Assembly (NCBI GenBank): GCA_017506865.1
Contig: JAFCMP010000530.1
Coordinates: 496,001 to 560,000 of the forward strand
Source of the DNA: Tribonema minus
Taxonomy: Eukaryota > Sar > Xanthophyceae > Tribonematales > Tribonemataceae
Length of the DNA stretch: 64,000 nucleotides
Reading direction: 5' to 3'
Part shown: positions 12,735 to 25,000 of the stretch, one piece after another
How positions within the stretch are numbered: the stretch's first letter is position 1
Layout of the letters: each line of letters begins with the position of its first letter
Program-made: the position numbers and the translations under genes
Notes under the pieces: generated by a model
The model's database searches: none
What the model was told of the DNA's origin: nothing
What the model saw: only the letters and a program-made list of their open reading frames with translations

Positions 12735-15120
12735 ACCTCCTGTCAGCGGTTTTCGAATGTCATATTTGTGCACATGCAGCTGTGTCTTCACTTGCAAGTT
12801 CGCGCCGGCCCTTTGCAGTTGAACTTGCTGTTTGCACACCTCAGAGGAAGATGTCCTCATCGCTTGAGTTTCCTGGGTGTGCTACTGTGTACTAAATACT
12901 CAGTTCTCCCTGAGATTCAATTTCGACGCTGCTTTTCTTACACTGCGCGCATGAGGAAATCTGTGCGACTCCCCGATAAGACTCTCACTCGAGAGTAGAG
13001 TCCCGCTTGTTCAATTTCCGCGAGATTTCTCGGAACCTGTGGAGCACTGCCGTGAGCACTGCCGTCAGCAGGGACTCTCTCAGGGCTCATCACTCCCTCA
13101 CTCTCCTCGAGCAAGAACAACAAACGACGACACCACCACCACATCATGTGAAGCCTCCACCGTGCAGGGCTCAGCCCTCCTCTCCTCATCACCAGCTCGC
13201 CAGCACTGGCAGCAACATCAGCAGCAACCTCGGCATCAGCCCCCCAAAGATATGCCGAGAGCTTCAACCTGCAGCCCCACAAGCACAAGCGCATGCGGCG
13301 AAGGTCAGTGCTGCTAAGATATCGATAGTACTATTTCTCCGATGACCATCTGCTGTTATCCGCAGGCGCGCCCACTTGATGTGCGGCTCAGAGACTTGCC
13401 CGTATCTAGTTTTATTCGGATCGGTACTTGGGGCGTTTGTGTCTTGCGCTTCGTGTTTTCGTGCTGTAGTTGGCAGCGTGGATGCTCGTCAGCCTGCTGT
13501 CACAGGCATCTCAATCATCGATGCATCACAAATCACTCAATCGCTGTCTTTTCTCGTCCTTTTGCCGCGATCGCCCTCCTGCAGATGCCTGCTTCGCTGC
13601 CCACCCCCGCGCTCCACGCCATCACGCAAGCCAGCAGCCAGCAACACCTACCAGCACCACGCCCTGCACGCTAGTTGTTACTCCCTCTTTCACGAGAGGG
13701 GGCCAGAGCAGCTTCGTGCACAGCGAAAGTCACCACGGGGTATCAGTTGTCACGTCTCCGGGACCCTTCCGAAGACGCGAGAGCAGCTCTACCGCAAGCC
13801 AAGCCAAGCCTGTAGCTGTTACGCTCTCGTGTGCCAGGTGACTGGGTAAGAGCAGCTGTGTGTAGTGCTTGCCTCATCGCTTCATAGCTGTCAACCCTGT
13901 GGGAGGCATCCTTGCGGTGCTAGATCAGCTTTGTGTGGTTCAACCTGTTACGCCCGGACGTGTTCAGTAGGGAAGGGAGAGCAGTTTCGTGGCATGGGTA
14001 CTACCCATTCACAGCTATTGACTTCCCTTGCTGAGCACCGACGGGCGCAAGAGCAGGTGTTTCAAGCTAGATGTCAGCTGTTACACTGCATGAGTGTTTT
14101 CGACTCAAGGGTCAAGAGCGGCTTCAGCGATGCGAATGCCACTGCACATTGATGTTATCCCTTCGCTGCGCATTCGAGTGGCGCTAGAGCAGTCTGTAGG
14201 CGGCGCCACCAGTTGTTACGCTTCTTTGTGTGAGAGGTGAAGGGGGGAGAGCGGCTTGCGTTAAGCGAGTTGAGCATCACGTTCAGCCGTCAACCCCTTC
14301 GCCTAGCATGCAAGTTGCGCCAGAGCAGCTTTCGGCAAATGGCTGGTATCTCTGCAGTGGGCATCAGACCGCGAAGATTGTAACCCCTGCTTCCAGTTGG
14401 GGCTAGAGCAATCTTACAGCGGTCACAGGCACTCCCTTGAGTTGTTACCGCTCATGTGTTGAGTGGCAAGAGCAGCTGAGGGACGTGTTGTATTGGTGGT
14501 GGGTTCTGTTGCTGGTGGCACTGGCTTCCTCCAAACAATCTACCGCACAGTCAAGTACGGCATTAGCTGCCAACTTCCTTGACAAGTGCAGACTTTCTTC
14601 CCCTGCAGCATGTGCTGCTCACCTTCTTGCAAAGTGCAGACTTCCACACATGTCGCACGTTAGTAATGAGGCTTGTGCTCTCTGCAAGCGCCTATATTTG
14701 CATTCCACACACACCCATGAATGAAAGCACCTTTGCACACACCTCTCGTGGATTTGCTTGGTTGTATAGTTCTCTCTTTTGCTCTGTCTGCATTTCCTGT
14801 TGGTGTCGGATCCTGTACTTGGGTTGCTGTGTGAGTGCTTGCTGCCAGTGCTTACAGGTGCAAATTGAGTTGTAGTTGTTGATGAGTCAGGGACATCACA
14901 GTGTGCCGATTGTTGACGCCTGCTACCTGTCGGCTTGCATCAAATGTGCCACAACAGACTGTGTACAGTACCTGGGGTGTCCTGCGACCGTATTGAGACC
15001 CGTTGCAGTGTCAAGGGGCATCATGTGAATGTTTTGTTGCTTGCCAAAGATGTTTTTATGAATGGCTGATGCCTGCCTGCCTACAGTTTGTGCTCGCGCA
15101 TGTGCTTGTTGAGTAGGTAA
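12735..15120 (+). mobile_element. Inverted-repeat element, copy A (~2.4 kb)
   Basis: This segment matches the reverse complement of 34280-36698 over most of its length, with small indels. The match is closest over 13000-14200 and decays towards about 15120. The outer edge begins near the shared motif AGCGGTTTTCG (12747; reverse complement near 36680). It holds no recognisable transposase; frames open in both copies are Ser/Pro/Cys-rich and unconvincing as proteins. It sits in the convergent gap between the myosin and RPAC1. I did not find clear short terminal inverted repeats or target-site duplications, so the class is unknown; a non-autonomous transposon or a degenerate larger element both fit. 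Confidence 0.75.
13676..14480 (+). repeat. Degenerate ~70-bp periodic array with two conserved boxes
   Basis: About twelve units spaced 57-83 bp apart each carry an AGAGCAGCT-like box (near 13704, 13780, 13850, 13922, 13979, 14051, 14114, 14188, 14249, 14322, 14405 and 14469). A GYTGTYAC-like box precedes each one (near 13676, 13747, 13818, 13886, 13945, 14016, 14079, 14152, 14213, 14288, 14378 and 14440). Sequence between the boxes is unrelated from unit to unit. The array is kept, in reverse complement, in copy B at roughly 34965-35760. Confidence 0.7.
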
Positions 15121-15687
15121 GCCCTGAGCAGCTGGTTCTGCTATAACCTTGTAGTGCATTTGTCACCTCATGGCCAATTTGACGATCCATGTTTCTCAAC
15201 AAGAGACCTTTATTGTAGTCACCACACATACTGAGTCAAGTATGTATCATCATACGTACAGCTGTATTCTGCTACAGCGTGTTGCAAGGCGACTCCTGCT
15301 CATGACCGTGTCAAGCGTACTCGACTGAGCAGTTGCTGATGTTCTGGCTCTAGCCCTCAACAAGTGGCGTCAACAGTTGACGTTACACAACTTAAGAAAG
15401 AGGGACAGCGCTCGAGCACATGATCGCGGAAGCAGTGCTACAGGGCGCGTTTGGCGCTGCATGCAGGCGCAAACGCTGCACGAGCACGTAAACACACGCA
15501 GAAAATTGACATGCATGCATCCCTCTCACGCAGGCATCTGCAACAGCCAGACACGCAGCGCGCATGAACCACCAGCAAAGCAAAGCAGCGCAGGCGCGCA
15601 ACTTCAACACCAGCAATCACCATTGCTTGTGGGCGCAGTGGGGGCGGTCCATTACGTTTTGTGCTGCTGCAGCGGCGCGCCGCCGCG
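15121..15687. other. Intergenic gap between the element and the RPAC1 3' end
   Basis: No gene seen. It should contain the RPAC1 3' UTR and polyadenylation region on the minus strand. Similarity to copy B fades out across the first tens of bases. Confidence 0.45.
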
Positions 15688-18674
15688 TCACGTCAGGTTG
15701 CGCTTCTTCTCCACCTCCTCAAAGTACGCGAGCAGGCCGTGCGCCTTGGCGCGCAGCACGCGCACCGCCTCCTTAACGATGACGCGCGCCGGCAGCGCGC
15801 CGCACGGCTCCACGCTGAAGATGAAGTGGTTGCTCTCGCGCGCGAGCGTGACGCGCTCCGCCCACCCCGGCGGCCGTATGCACTCGCGGCACATGGTGCA
15901 GTCGCGCGGGCGCGCGACGACGGCGACGGCGCCCCCCTCCCCCTCCCCCTCGCCCTCGCTGTCCCCCCCCCGCCCCCCCCCACGTCCTCGATGTCGAAGA
16001 CGTTCATGGGGCACGCGGCGACGAGCTCGCGCGCGGCGGCGCCGGCGACGCGCTGCGCCAGCGTGATGCGCGGCGCGAGGCGGTACGACGCCGTCGCCAC
16101 CGGCGAGTACTTGGCGTGGTCCTTGCCGACGCCCTTGCGGCAGTGCATCTCGAGCGCGATCTCCTGGCCCGCGCGCAGCTTGGCGAGCAGAATGTCGTCG
16201 TGCAGCGGGCGCAGGCCGTCGGGGAAGCGCTCCGCCTGCGTCCCCTGCGGTATCCACTCAAAGTGACCGGAGTACACGCCCTCCGTGTACGGGGGGGCGG
16301 CAGGGTCCGCGTCCGCGGGGCGCACGCAGCGGCGGTGGAGTCTGGGGCGCGAGCAAGGGGGTTCGGGTTAAAGTTGGAGTTACAGTAGGGTCACAGTCAG
16401 GGTGAGGGTTGGGGGTAGAGTCAGCGGTGCGGATGGGGTTTAGGGTTTGGGCGGCGGCGCAAGTGCGGGAGTGTAGCGTTGTGCGCTGCAACTGTGCTGG
16501 GCTTATCAACAGCGCTGATATGCTGCCATTACAGCTCAAAACTAGGGGCCTACGTGGGACAGTAGTCTTGTGACTGAACTGCGCAGTGCGCTCCAACGCA
16601 GATGACGGGGGGGAGGGGTGGGGGCACTATATACTTGAATTTGAAGTTGAAGGGTGTGGCGCAATACACACTCGCATGCGTTTTACAATAATGTCGCAGC
16701 CGCTCCCTCAACTGTACGGAAGAGGTGCTTGGCTTCATCATATGCACTCCATCAAGCTCATTGTGGTAAGTCCGTCACACTGAGGCATTGGTGTCGCTCG
16801 GGGCCAGCACCCCATTTCGGCTGCAGGTGTGCTGAGGACCGATGCCCAGTCACCGCTCCGCGCGCGGACCTGCTGCAGCCTCCAGACGCTGGAGCTCTAC
16901 GCTGCAGCTCCGAGCGCCTTGACGAACGGCAGACACAGCGTAGCGCAGCACCACCGCACCACACTGCCACACCGAGCACCATCATAATGCGCATGCTTCA
17001 TCACTGCTTCGTGTACCCATGTCCCCGCGGGAAAACGCGCACAAGTAAGTTCAGCCGTCTAATGCAATCCCAACGTGCACGTCAGATGTTGAATCGCAGC
17101 GTGCGCTCCTCACATCAGATGTGACGTCTTGATGTAATCGCACAAGATCATAATCAAATACACTACAGGGTAGCCATTGTGGCTGCACACCTTGTATACC
17201 TCATGCCACAATCAAGCAACACCTGCATGGTCACCGGGCTCGTTGCACCACCAGACAATACCAACACCAACGTTCAGGGCCCTAGGCATCTGGGTGGTCA
17301 ATGGAGCTCCTGAGCACAAGCGTTCCGCACTTATGCGTTGCAGGCAACGTCCTTGCCCAGTCAGCCCCGCAGCTCAGGCCTACAGCTGCATTGCAGGCAG
17401 GTTTGCGTGCAGCAAATGCAGCGCCAGCTACTCATGGCAATGAAGGTAAGCAACAGCGAGCGAGACCTGGTATTGCAGTGTTAGATGCTGGTCCACACCA
17501 GCAGCCTTGTGACGCAGCTGAGCGGAAGCAGCTTCTCCACAGCCGCTGGCGCAGACTCAGCATGCTCTACAGCTGCAATAGCGGCTAATGCTGGCACTTC
17601 TGCCTCTTTGCCACTCGCACACATTCACTCGACCAGAAACTCATATGCTGTGTACTGCGGCCCAAGTTTTGAGGAGCAAGTTCTGTCGTAAAAAGTTTTG
17701 CTGGGCAAGCTAGGGCATGCAGGTGACCCAAGCATGGGCAGGGGCAGGCACACAATTGCCATGCTCATTCCTGTGCAAGCCTCAACCCCCTCACAAGGTC
17801 AACAGCTTATTGACGGTAAACCATGCGCAATTTATGACAGGCCCCGCAACACCTGAGACGGTGACGTCGTTTACCCAGCGTTCCTCGGGGAGCAGTGGCT
17901 GAGCTCTGGATCCGAGCTGTCCCGCAAACAATGGCCTGATACCAATTGACATCAACCTTCTTGGATGTTGCAGTGTGGTCTGCGACAATAGTGAGCCCAT
18001 GCCATGACCTCATCCGACTGCAGCACCTGAGGATGTCCCCTCCAGGTCCGATCAGGGAAATGCATCAGCAAAGCTCAGACACGTCCTGGGCGACCGGGTA
18101 AGATGCGCCTCGAATTCGAAGCACATGAGACTGAGTGAATGTTTTGCTCGTCATACGAGCGGTTCTGCAAACAAACTGTGGTACCCATCATCGGTGTTCA
18201 CCTGAAAACGACTGTGTTGTTCTCGTCCAGCAGCTCCGTCTCCTGCTCCTCAGCATCCTCCTCGTTCTGCACCCGCTTATGCCCATCCCGCGTTGTGTAT
18301 TCCTTCAGCACCTTTTGTCGCAGCGTCTCCACCTCGCTGAATGTGCGGGGGTCGACGTTTAGGGGCACCAGGCCCAGCCTGTGCGACAGCACCTCGTCGA
18401 AGATGATGCTGGTGTTCATCTCCATGTACACGGTCTCTATGGCCATGGTGGGGACCTCCGCCAGCATGATGCGTCTCAAGGCGTTGGCAATGGAAACATC
18501 AATGCCGATGAGGTCAAACACCAGCTCCTCCGGAGTCTCTTTACAGCAGTGCATCCTCAGTCGCCGCCGCACTTTTTCTGGATATCTGAGGCCTCGTTCT
18601 GCTGGGTCCGGCTTTGCAGCGGAGAAGACTCTGTGCGGGGCATCGCCCCGCATCTCGAATATGTGCTTGCTCAT
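15688..18674 (-). CDS. POLR1C: DNA-directed RNA polymerases I and III subunit RPAC1 (AC40 / POLR1C)
   Basis: Alpha-like subunit that pairs with RPAC2 to nucleate assembly of nuclear RNA polymerases I and III. Two exons: 18674-18202 and 16341-15688, separated by a 1.86 kb GT-AG intron whose phases match. The start is the ATG at 18674, with an in-frame TGA four codons upstream. The N-terminal part has the alpha-family signature [14 protein letters not shown] followed by [15 protein letters not shown]. The second exon has [36 protein letters not shown], then the C-terminal CTMCRECIR and [13 protein letters not shown] blocks. After FDIEDV the frame must shift by one base inside a G-rich tract at 15961-15983 to reach the conserved C-terminus; corrected length is about 375 aa, near the family's usual ~340-370. 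The break may be a homopolymer sequencing error, a very short intron, or a real lesion. The family call is secure. Confidence 0.92.
16362..16455 (-). repeat. Telomere-like degenerate repeat in the RPAC1 intron
   Basis: On the + strand about 90 bases read as irregular GGGTTA, GGGTCA, GAGGGTTG and GGGTTTAGGG units; the gene-sense strand is therefore CCCTAA-like. It begins about 20 bp upstream of the intron's acceptor. The rest of the intron (16460-18201) shows no gene. Confidence 0.75.
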
Positions 18675-19084
18675 GTCCTTCAGTCAACAACAACTGCACC
18701 TTTTTCTCCTGGTTCACGGACATTGTTGAAGTTTGCAGTTGAAGTTGCCTGAAACGAAACGCCTCCCGTGAGACAAAGATAGTAGACGGTGCCTGCGGGG
18801 TCCCACGCGTGAAGTTATGTCTTGGAGATGTTGCTGCTGATCTGAGGGTTGCACTGCGCAGGTGAGGTGTCCTCAGCTTGTACACGTATATGAGCAGAGT
18901 GGACACGCAGTGGCATAAGCCGTGTTGTTGCGCTGCAGCAGAGCCGCATGTGTGTGTATCAACGCCGTGCGCTGGCACTCAGCAGCAGGATTGCGCACGA
19001 TCACGCCACTGGGCGGCCTGCTGCTGTTGAAGCACCCGCAGGATAGAACTCGGGGCTCACATCGCTGCTTGAAGTAGTCACCGA
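18675..19084. promoter_or_regulatory. Divergent promoter region, RPAC1 (-) and PH/CH protein (+)
   Basis: About 410 bp separate the two start codons, so both promoters must lie here or in the first exons. It contains one GTTGAAGTTTGCAGTTGAAG stretch near 18728, a motif that recurs in introns. I see no defined core promoter element. Confidence 0.45.
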
Positions 19085-22000
19085 GTGTCATGCCGCAATG
19101 CACGCGCCATAGAGTCACTTGCAGGCTCAATGTCCCCGACTGCATCTATCATGTGTTTGCAAACACGCCCATGCTCCTCTTTCAGTGTCAGCTCTCTCAG
19201 CGTGACTGTGTACTTCAACCACAGCAGCACCAACAAGGAGCCGATGCTGCAGACGGGCCCGGGGGGGGTGGGGGGCAGCGGCCATGGCAGCGCCAGCGGC
19301 AGCACCCACAGCGCGTCCAACGGCGGTGGTGGCGGCAGACCGCTGTCCGCCGCCGCCTCCGCCGCCGACAAGCTCTCCGGCGGCGCGCGCTCGCAGTTCA
19401 CCATGCACGGCGAGGACGACCAGGAGCGGCTGCGCGCGCTCAAGACGGGGTACCTCATCAAGCGCCCGTCGCTGCGCAAGCGCGGCAACGGCATCAAGCT
19501 GTGGTCCGGCGGCAAGCGCAAGTTCTTCGTCCTGCGCGGCGGCTCGCTGAGCTACCACAAGGACCACAAGAGCGTCGACGACCCCGCGCACTCGCGCGAG
19601 GTGCTGCTCACCGAGGACTGCGACGTCGAGTACTTCTACGACCCGCCGGGGGCGCCGTTCGGCCTGTGCGTGGCGGCGCCGGGGAAGGTGCGGCGCGCGC
19701 GGTCTGGGCTCGGGGGGTGTCCGCGCACCGTTTGGGGCTGTGGCGCATGGCAGTATCGGGCAAACCGACGCATGTGCTATTGGGAAGTGTACACGGGGTG
19801 CCTATATGACCTGCCGATGGCGCCGTCTGGGCAGTGCGGCGCGGCGCCGGGAAAGGCAGGGCGCGCTGCTCGCGCAGCACGCTGTGTGCACTGCGGGCGA
19901 CGCTGCAGGCGTACACGCTGCTGCACGCCAAGCAGCAGCGGCGGCTGCTGCGCACTGCGCCGAGCGGCGCATGCGCAGATGCTGCGTCGTGCGCGGCGCT
20001 TGAACACCCAAGTCAACGGCCTCCGCCGAGCTCCGCGTCATGAAGCAATGCTCAAGAGCGGTCTCATCAGTCAGCTGTTACGGAGTGTGCATCAGCTACC
20101 TGAGGAACTGCTGTTGTGAAGCGCGGGTGCTGGCTCAGCAGTAGGCGATGCAGCATTGGGCCACACGCATAAGCTTCATCGCTGTGGCTCAAATATTGTG
20201 TAAAGTGATTTCTGCCCTTCAGTGCCAGCAGCCCCCTCGCAGCGACACCGACAACTTGATAGACCAGCAGTCAATAAACACTGCAGCATGCATGACACTG
20301 CAGCACGCGGAGCGTACACAGTTGCAGCTCCGGCGTGGCAGTTCTCAGCTGACGGGCACTGGCTGCTGCAAATCCTGCGCTCGCTCTCGCACGAGCAGGT
20401 GTTGCAGCTGGTGGCGCGCGACGTGCTGGAGCGGCAGGAGTGGAAGGACGCTATTTGCATGGTCATCAATCAGGTGCGCGTACGGAATTGTGGAAGGTGC
20501 CGCCACAATGTTGTGGGCGGCGCGTCAGGACGCTGCTATCGGGACTGTCACAACATGCGTTGTGCAAGCGCGTATTGCCTGCGACACGGGCGCGAGCTCA
20601 GAGCGCTGCGCCTACACGTGTGTGCGGGACGGCGGCGATGCCGCTGAAAGGGCGCACCACTGCCCTCAGTTGCCATGACGCCACAAAGCGCGTTGTGATC
20701 CCGGAATGCTTGCTGTGCCGTTGCGCGCGTGCTCTGCAGGTGCGGCAGACGACGCGCGGCTACCTCGGTAAGCGCAACGCCGGAGCGGGGCTGTACACGG
20801 GCGGCGGCGGCGGCGGCGGCGGGGGCGGCGGCCGGGGCGGGGGCGCCGGCGCGGCGCACAGCGCGGAGGAGGACGCGCTCTGGGCGCGCAAGTACTTCAT
20901 ACTGAGCGGCGTGGAGCGGCGGCTGACGTTCCACGTGGACCACAGGTGAGCGTGCAGCAGCGCTCGGCAGCAGCGCTCAACAGTGCTGCGCGTCGCCGCT
21001 TGGGGTGCACGTTTGGTTGCTGATGGGGCCGGGGGTGGCGTTCGCACGCGCGCGCAGCGGGCGCGTCTCGATGAGCGGAGGCGGTGCGCGACATGGCCTT
21101 GGTGGACTGCAGGTGCGGTGTGAGCTTGCGCATTTGGTGCTGATGGTCTATTGTGGCGCTGCGTTACAGACTAACCTGTAGTCGATGGTGGCGGCGCAGC
21201 CACCCAGACACATCGGGGGGAGGGGGGGGGGCTGAGGCCGGCAGTACATGGGAAGTACTTCCATTTGATTGCTGGCTTCGTGCAGCCACTGCAGAGTTGA
21301 AGTGTTCTGCGCGTTGCGAGTTGAACGTGTTGGCGCAATCACAGCCAGCTGCCGCAAGTTGTGAGCCGCAGCCAATTGCGCGCAAGTCATCGTCAGAAAT
21401 CGCGTCTGACGTGCGCCGTGCGCCACTTCTGTCCCGGCCCGCCACTTGAGCAGCTTCCATGACACCTGCGTACAATGCTATGCGCCAAAAGTGAACACGC
21501 GCATCAATCGTCAGGACCCTTCAACGCGAGCGCTACTGAGTGCAACGGTTATACTTCAAGTACACAATGCAAACAGCTGAGCTGGGTGACACGCTAATTC
21601 CAGCAACATTAGCGTGACAGTAATTCAACACGTGCAATGTCGTGAGAGGCACGCAGAATGCGGTCGTGAGAAAGATTTGTGTTTGTTGCCGCCGCTGAAA
21701 GCGCTTGTTTGAAGTAAGGGCCGCTCTTGGAGTTCACTGTAGAATTGACATTCATTGATGGCACGTCACGCCGTGTCCCTTGTGCCTTGCACTGACGTTG
21801 GCATGATCTTGTGAACGTCGTTTTGAGCGCCGCCATTACGTATGCGCCTGCAGCTGCGGATGCATTTCAGGCTGACTGGCTGCTGTTTGGGAACATAACA
21901 ATACTTGTTGCTTAGTTGGGCCTGCTGCATTGAGTGGCGTTTTTGCCTTTCGTGTGCATCTTTGCAAGTATGTTGACCGGCAGCAGCGGCAGCAGCAGCA

Positions 22001-25000
22001 GCGGTAGCCATAATAGCACAAGCAGCAGCAGCACGAGCAGCGGTAACGCCCACAGCAGCACAGCTCGCAGTGGCCGCTGCAGCTGCATAGCGGCAGCTGC
22101 AGGCTTCTTTGTTGCACCGGTGCTGCTGATCAAGGGCCGCTGCAGCTGCTGAGGCAGGTGGTCCAAGACCGCTGCTGCTGCCGCTGCCGCCGCTGCTGCT
22201 GCTGCCGCCGTCGCACCGCTGAATCAACCAATGCTGTGTCGCTGCCCGGGTGGCATCAAGCGCCGCTCACTGATGGTTCTGCAACACGTGATTACAAAAG
22301 GCATAGACGTCGAACCGGCGGCGGCCCCGCTCGCTGCGCCGCAGTTCGCTGTGCTGGCGCGCTGCACTGACAGCGCCGCGCGCCCGCCGCGCCGCGCCTC
22401 GTTCCCTCCCCACGCGCAGCCACGCCCTGGCGGCGCAGGGCTCCTTCCCGCTGTGCAAGGACACGTCGATAGAGAAGAAGCCCAACAACGTCGTCGCCCT
22501 CAAGACGGGCGAGAGCTGCCTGGTACGTGGCTCAATGCCTCCGTTGTTGTTACCTAGCGAGCCTCATCGGCTTTGTGAGAGAGCACGTGCGCGCGCGAGG
22601 TGCTGTCCAGTGTGTGCCCTGCGCCGCTCCCGCCACCGCCGCAGAGCGCGCGCCTCGTCTGGCTTTGTAAGCGCGCTTGCGCCCCTTCTGGCTGTCTCCT
22701 CCTCCTTCCCGCACTTCAATCTGTGGCGCATAGCAGGGCCCGCGGAACGCGGCTCCTGTGCCCTGTCTGCTTCGCTCAGGTTGTGCAACGGGCGGGCAAA
22801 GCCGCCATGCACCTGCCGCTCCCCTGATCACCGTGGACCGTGTTGGCCAGCACTGCGCGTCGTCCTGAGGAGCGACGGTGCTCACGCAGCGGCGCTGGAG
22901 GCGTGGTGTCTCCGCACATTGCGTCCTGCGCAGAGATGGTAGCGCACGGATTGACAGCGCCCAGATGCTGCAATGCATTGCGGTACGTCATTGCCACGTG
23001 CAGTTGGCGCCGACCAACGCACCCCACCTTCTTGAGCATTGCCACGTCCAACAAAGAATGCTGGCCGAAGCACCTCAGTGCATGCGTGGTGCGCCAGCCG
23101 GTACATGGCGGGCACCGCTAGCGTCCACTGGTTATTTTAAAAGCGCGAAGCGACTTAAAGCGGGCCTTTTTGTTGGCTGCGAACCCGCGCAGATGTGGCG
23201 CGCGGACGACGCGCAGGACTGTCAGCGCTGGATCGCCGCGATCGCCGCCATCATAACGGACGCCAAGCGCGCGCAGATGCTGCAGGCGGCAGCGGGCGGC
23301 AGCACGCCCATGGCGGCGGCGGCGGTGAGCGTTCGCGAGTTGTTAAGGCGGCGGCGGCGGCGGCGGCGCGGGCGTGTGCGCATGCATGCGCGCCCGCAGA
23401 TGCGCTGCGAGGCATGAACAGAGCACATGCAGAGGCAAGAGCGCTTGCGGCATCGCCGCGGCTCGCGCCTGTCGCAGCTGCGCTCAGGATCCTGGACGGC
23501 AAACGTGCAGGGGCGGCAAAGCTGGCGCAGCGCACACACCTGTGGCGCATCTAGCGGTCGACCTTCGAGCGTCACCGCAGTTGGCCCAGTGCGCGACCCG
23601 AAGCGCATCTGCACACGATGGTCGTGCTGCCGCCCCCCGCCCTCTCTCCTCGCGCCCCCGCACGCTGCAACGCTCCGACATTGACCCATCGAGCTCCTGA
23701 GCCGTGACGATCATCGCGTCCCGGTCTCTACCCCCCTGCCTCCCCCCCCTACCCCCTCAGAGCTCCTGAACCGTGACGATCATCACGCCCCTGACTCTCT
23801 CCCCCTTGCCCCCCCCCCCCCCTCCCCCTGTCTCTGCCCCCCTCTGCCCCCCCCCCCCACACCCCCTCTGCCGCAGCGCTGCGAGCTCGGCGCGGCGCTG
23901 GAGCCGCTGCACGAGGAGGGCGAGCCGCTGGAGGACGGCGGCGGCAGCGGCGGCGGCGAGCGCATGCGCGGCTACCTGCTCACGCGCAGCGTCGCCGGCA
24001 GCGCAGGGCGCAACGGCGTGAGCGAGGCGTGGCTGCCGAACCACTACGTGCTCACGGGGAACGCGCTGTACAGGTGCGCGGGCGCGCATCGCAGCTGCTG
24101 CCGCGGCGAGGGATTGTTGTGGGTATCTACGTTGCTCCGAGGACCGTCCTGCGCGAGCGCGCAGCGCGGCAGAGGCTGTGCTCGCGCACGGGTGGCCGCG
24201 TATCTCAGTGAGTCAGAGAGTCGGGGTCGGGGTCAGCATGGGGGCCGGGGCTGGGGTTGGGTCAATGGTCAGAATTTGGGCCACCGGCGCAATCACAGCG
24301 TTTGGCTGCGGCAGGCTGGCGGGCAGTGCGCGCCGCGACTGCGCCGCGCTCACCGCACGCCTCTCGGCGGCATCGCTGCGAGGGGCGCGGCGGCGCGCGA
24401 GTGGCACGCGTGGCATCGCCGCAGAGGTTGCCCCTCGCTCGCTTGGAACGGGCTCGTGGGGTGGTCTGCGCACGCGCGCTGGTGTGCGTGGCACGTCACA
24501 GCTCGCCCTGCAGCGCGGCCGGCTGCCCCCTGGCACCAGACGTAGAAGTAGGTTGTGATGCGGCGCGGCGGCGGTGGCTGGATATCGCCCGCCGGTAGCA
24601 TTTTGGTGGCGCGCGGCAACGTCTGCCGCCGTTGAGACCACCTGCCTATGACGTCGCCAGCCGAGCGTGTACACCTGATGGTGGCGCCGCCGCAATGTTC
24701 ACATGATCATCTGGAAGAGGGCGTGCTGCACGCCAATGAGCGCTGCTGACGATGTGCGCCGCGTCGCCACTCTCATGCGTCTCACGCCGCCGCCGCCGCC
24801 GCCGCTGCCGCGCAGATACGAGGACGAGCACTACGCGGCGCCGCTGCTGCGCCTGGCGCTGACGCCGAGCTGCAGCGTGTTTGAGACGAACCTGCGGCCA
24901 AACAGGTGAGTGTGCACCTGCGACTCTCTGTAAAAGTGCTGAGCGCTTGCTGTTGATTCTCGGATCTAGGGGTGGCCAAGTGTGTGGCCATGAAGCAAGC

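Noticed and set aside
13007-13849. Two overlapping frames open in both copies of the inverted element
   Set aside because: Conserved only because the DNA is recently duplicated; residues are Ser/Pro/His-rich with no domain and two frames are open at once.
13676-14480. tRNA or tRNA-derived SINE units, from the ~70-bp period
   Set aside because: No A/B-box consensus or cloverleaf is visible; the conserved boxes do not match tRNA positions.
19909-19988. Candidate extra exon reading AYTLLHAKQQRRLLRTAP
   Set aside because: The only nearby donor gives an 80-nt exon that breaks frame; joining 19687 directly to 20399 gives an intact PH domain.
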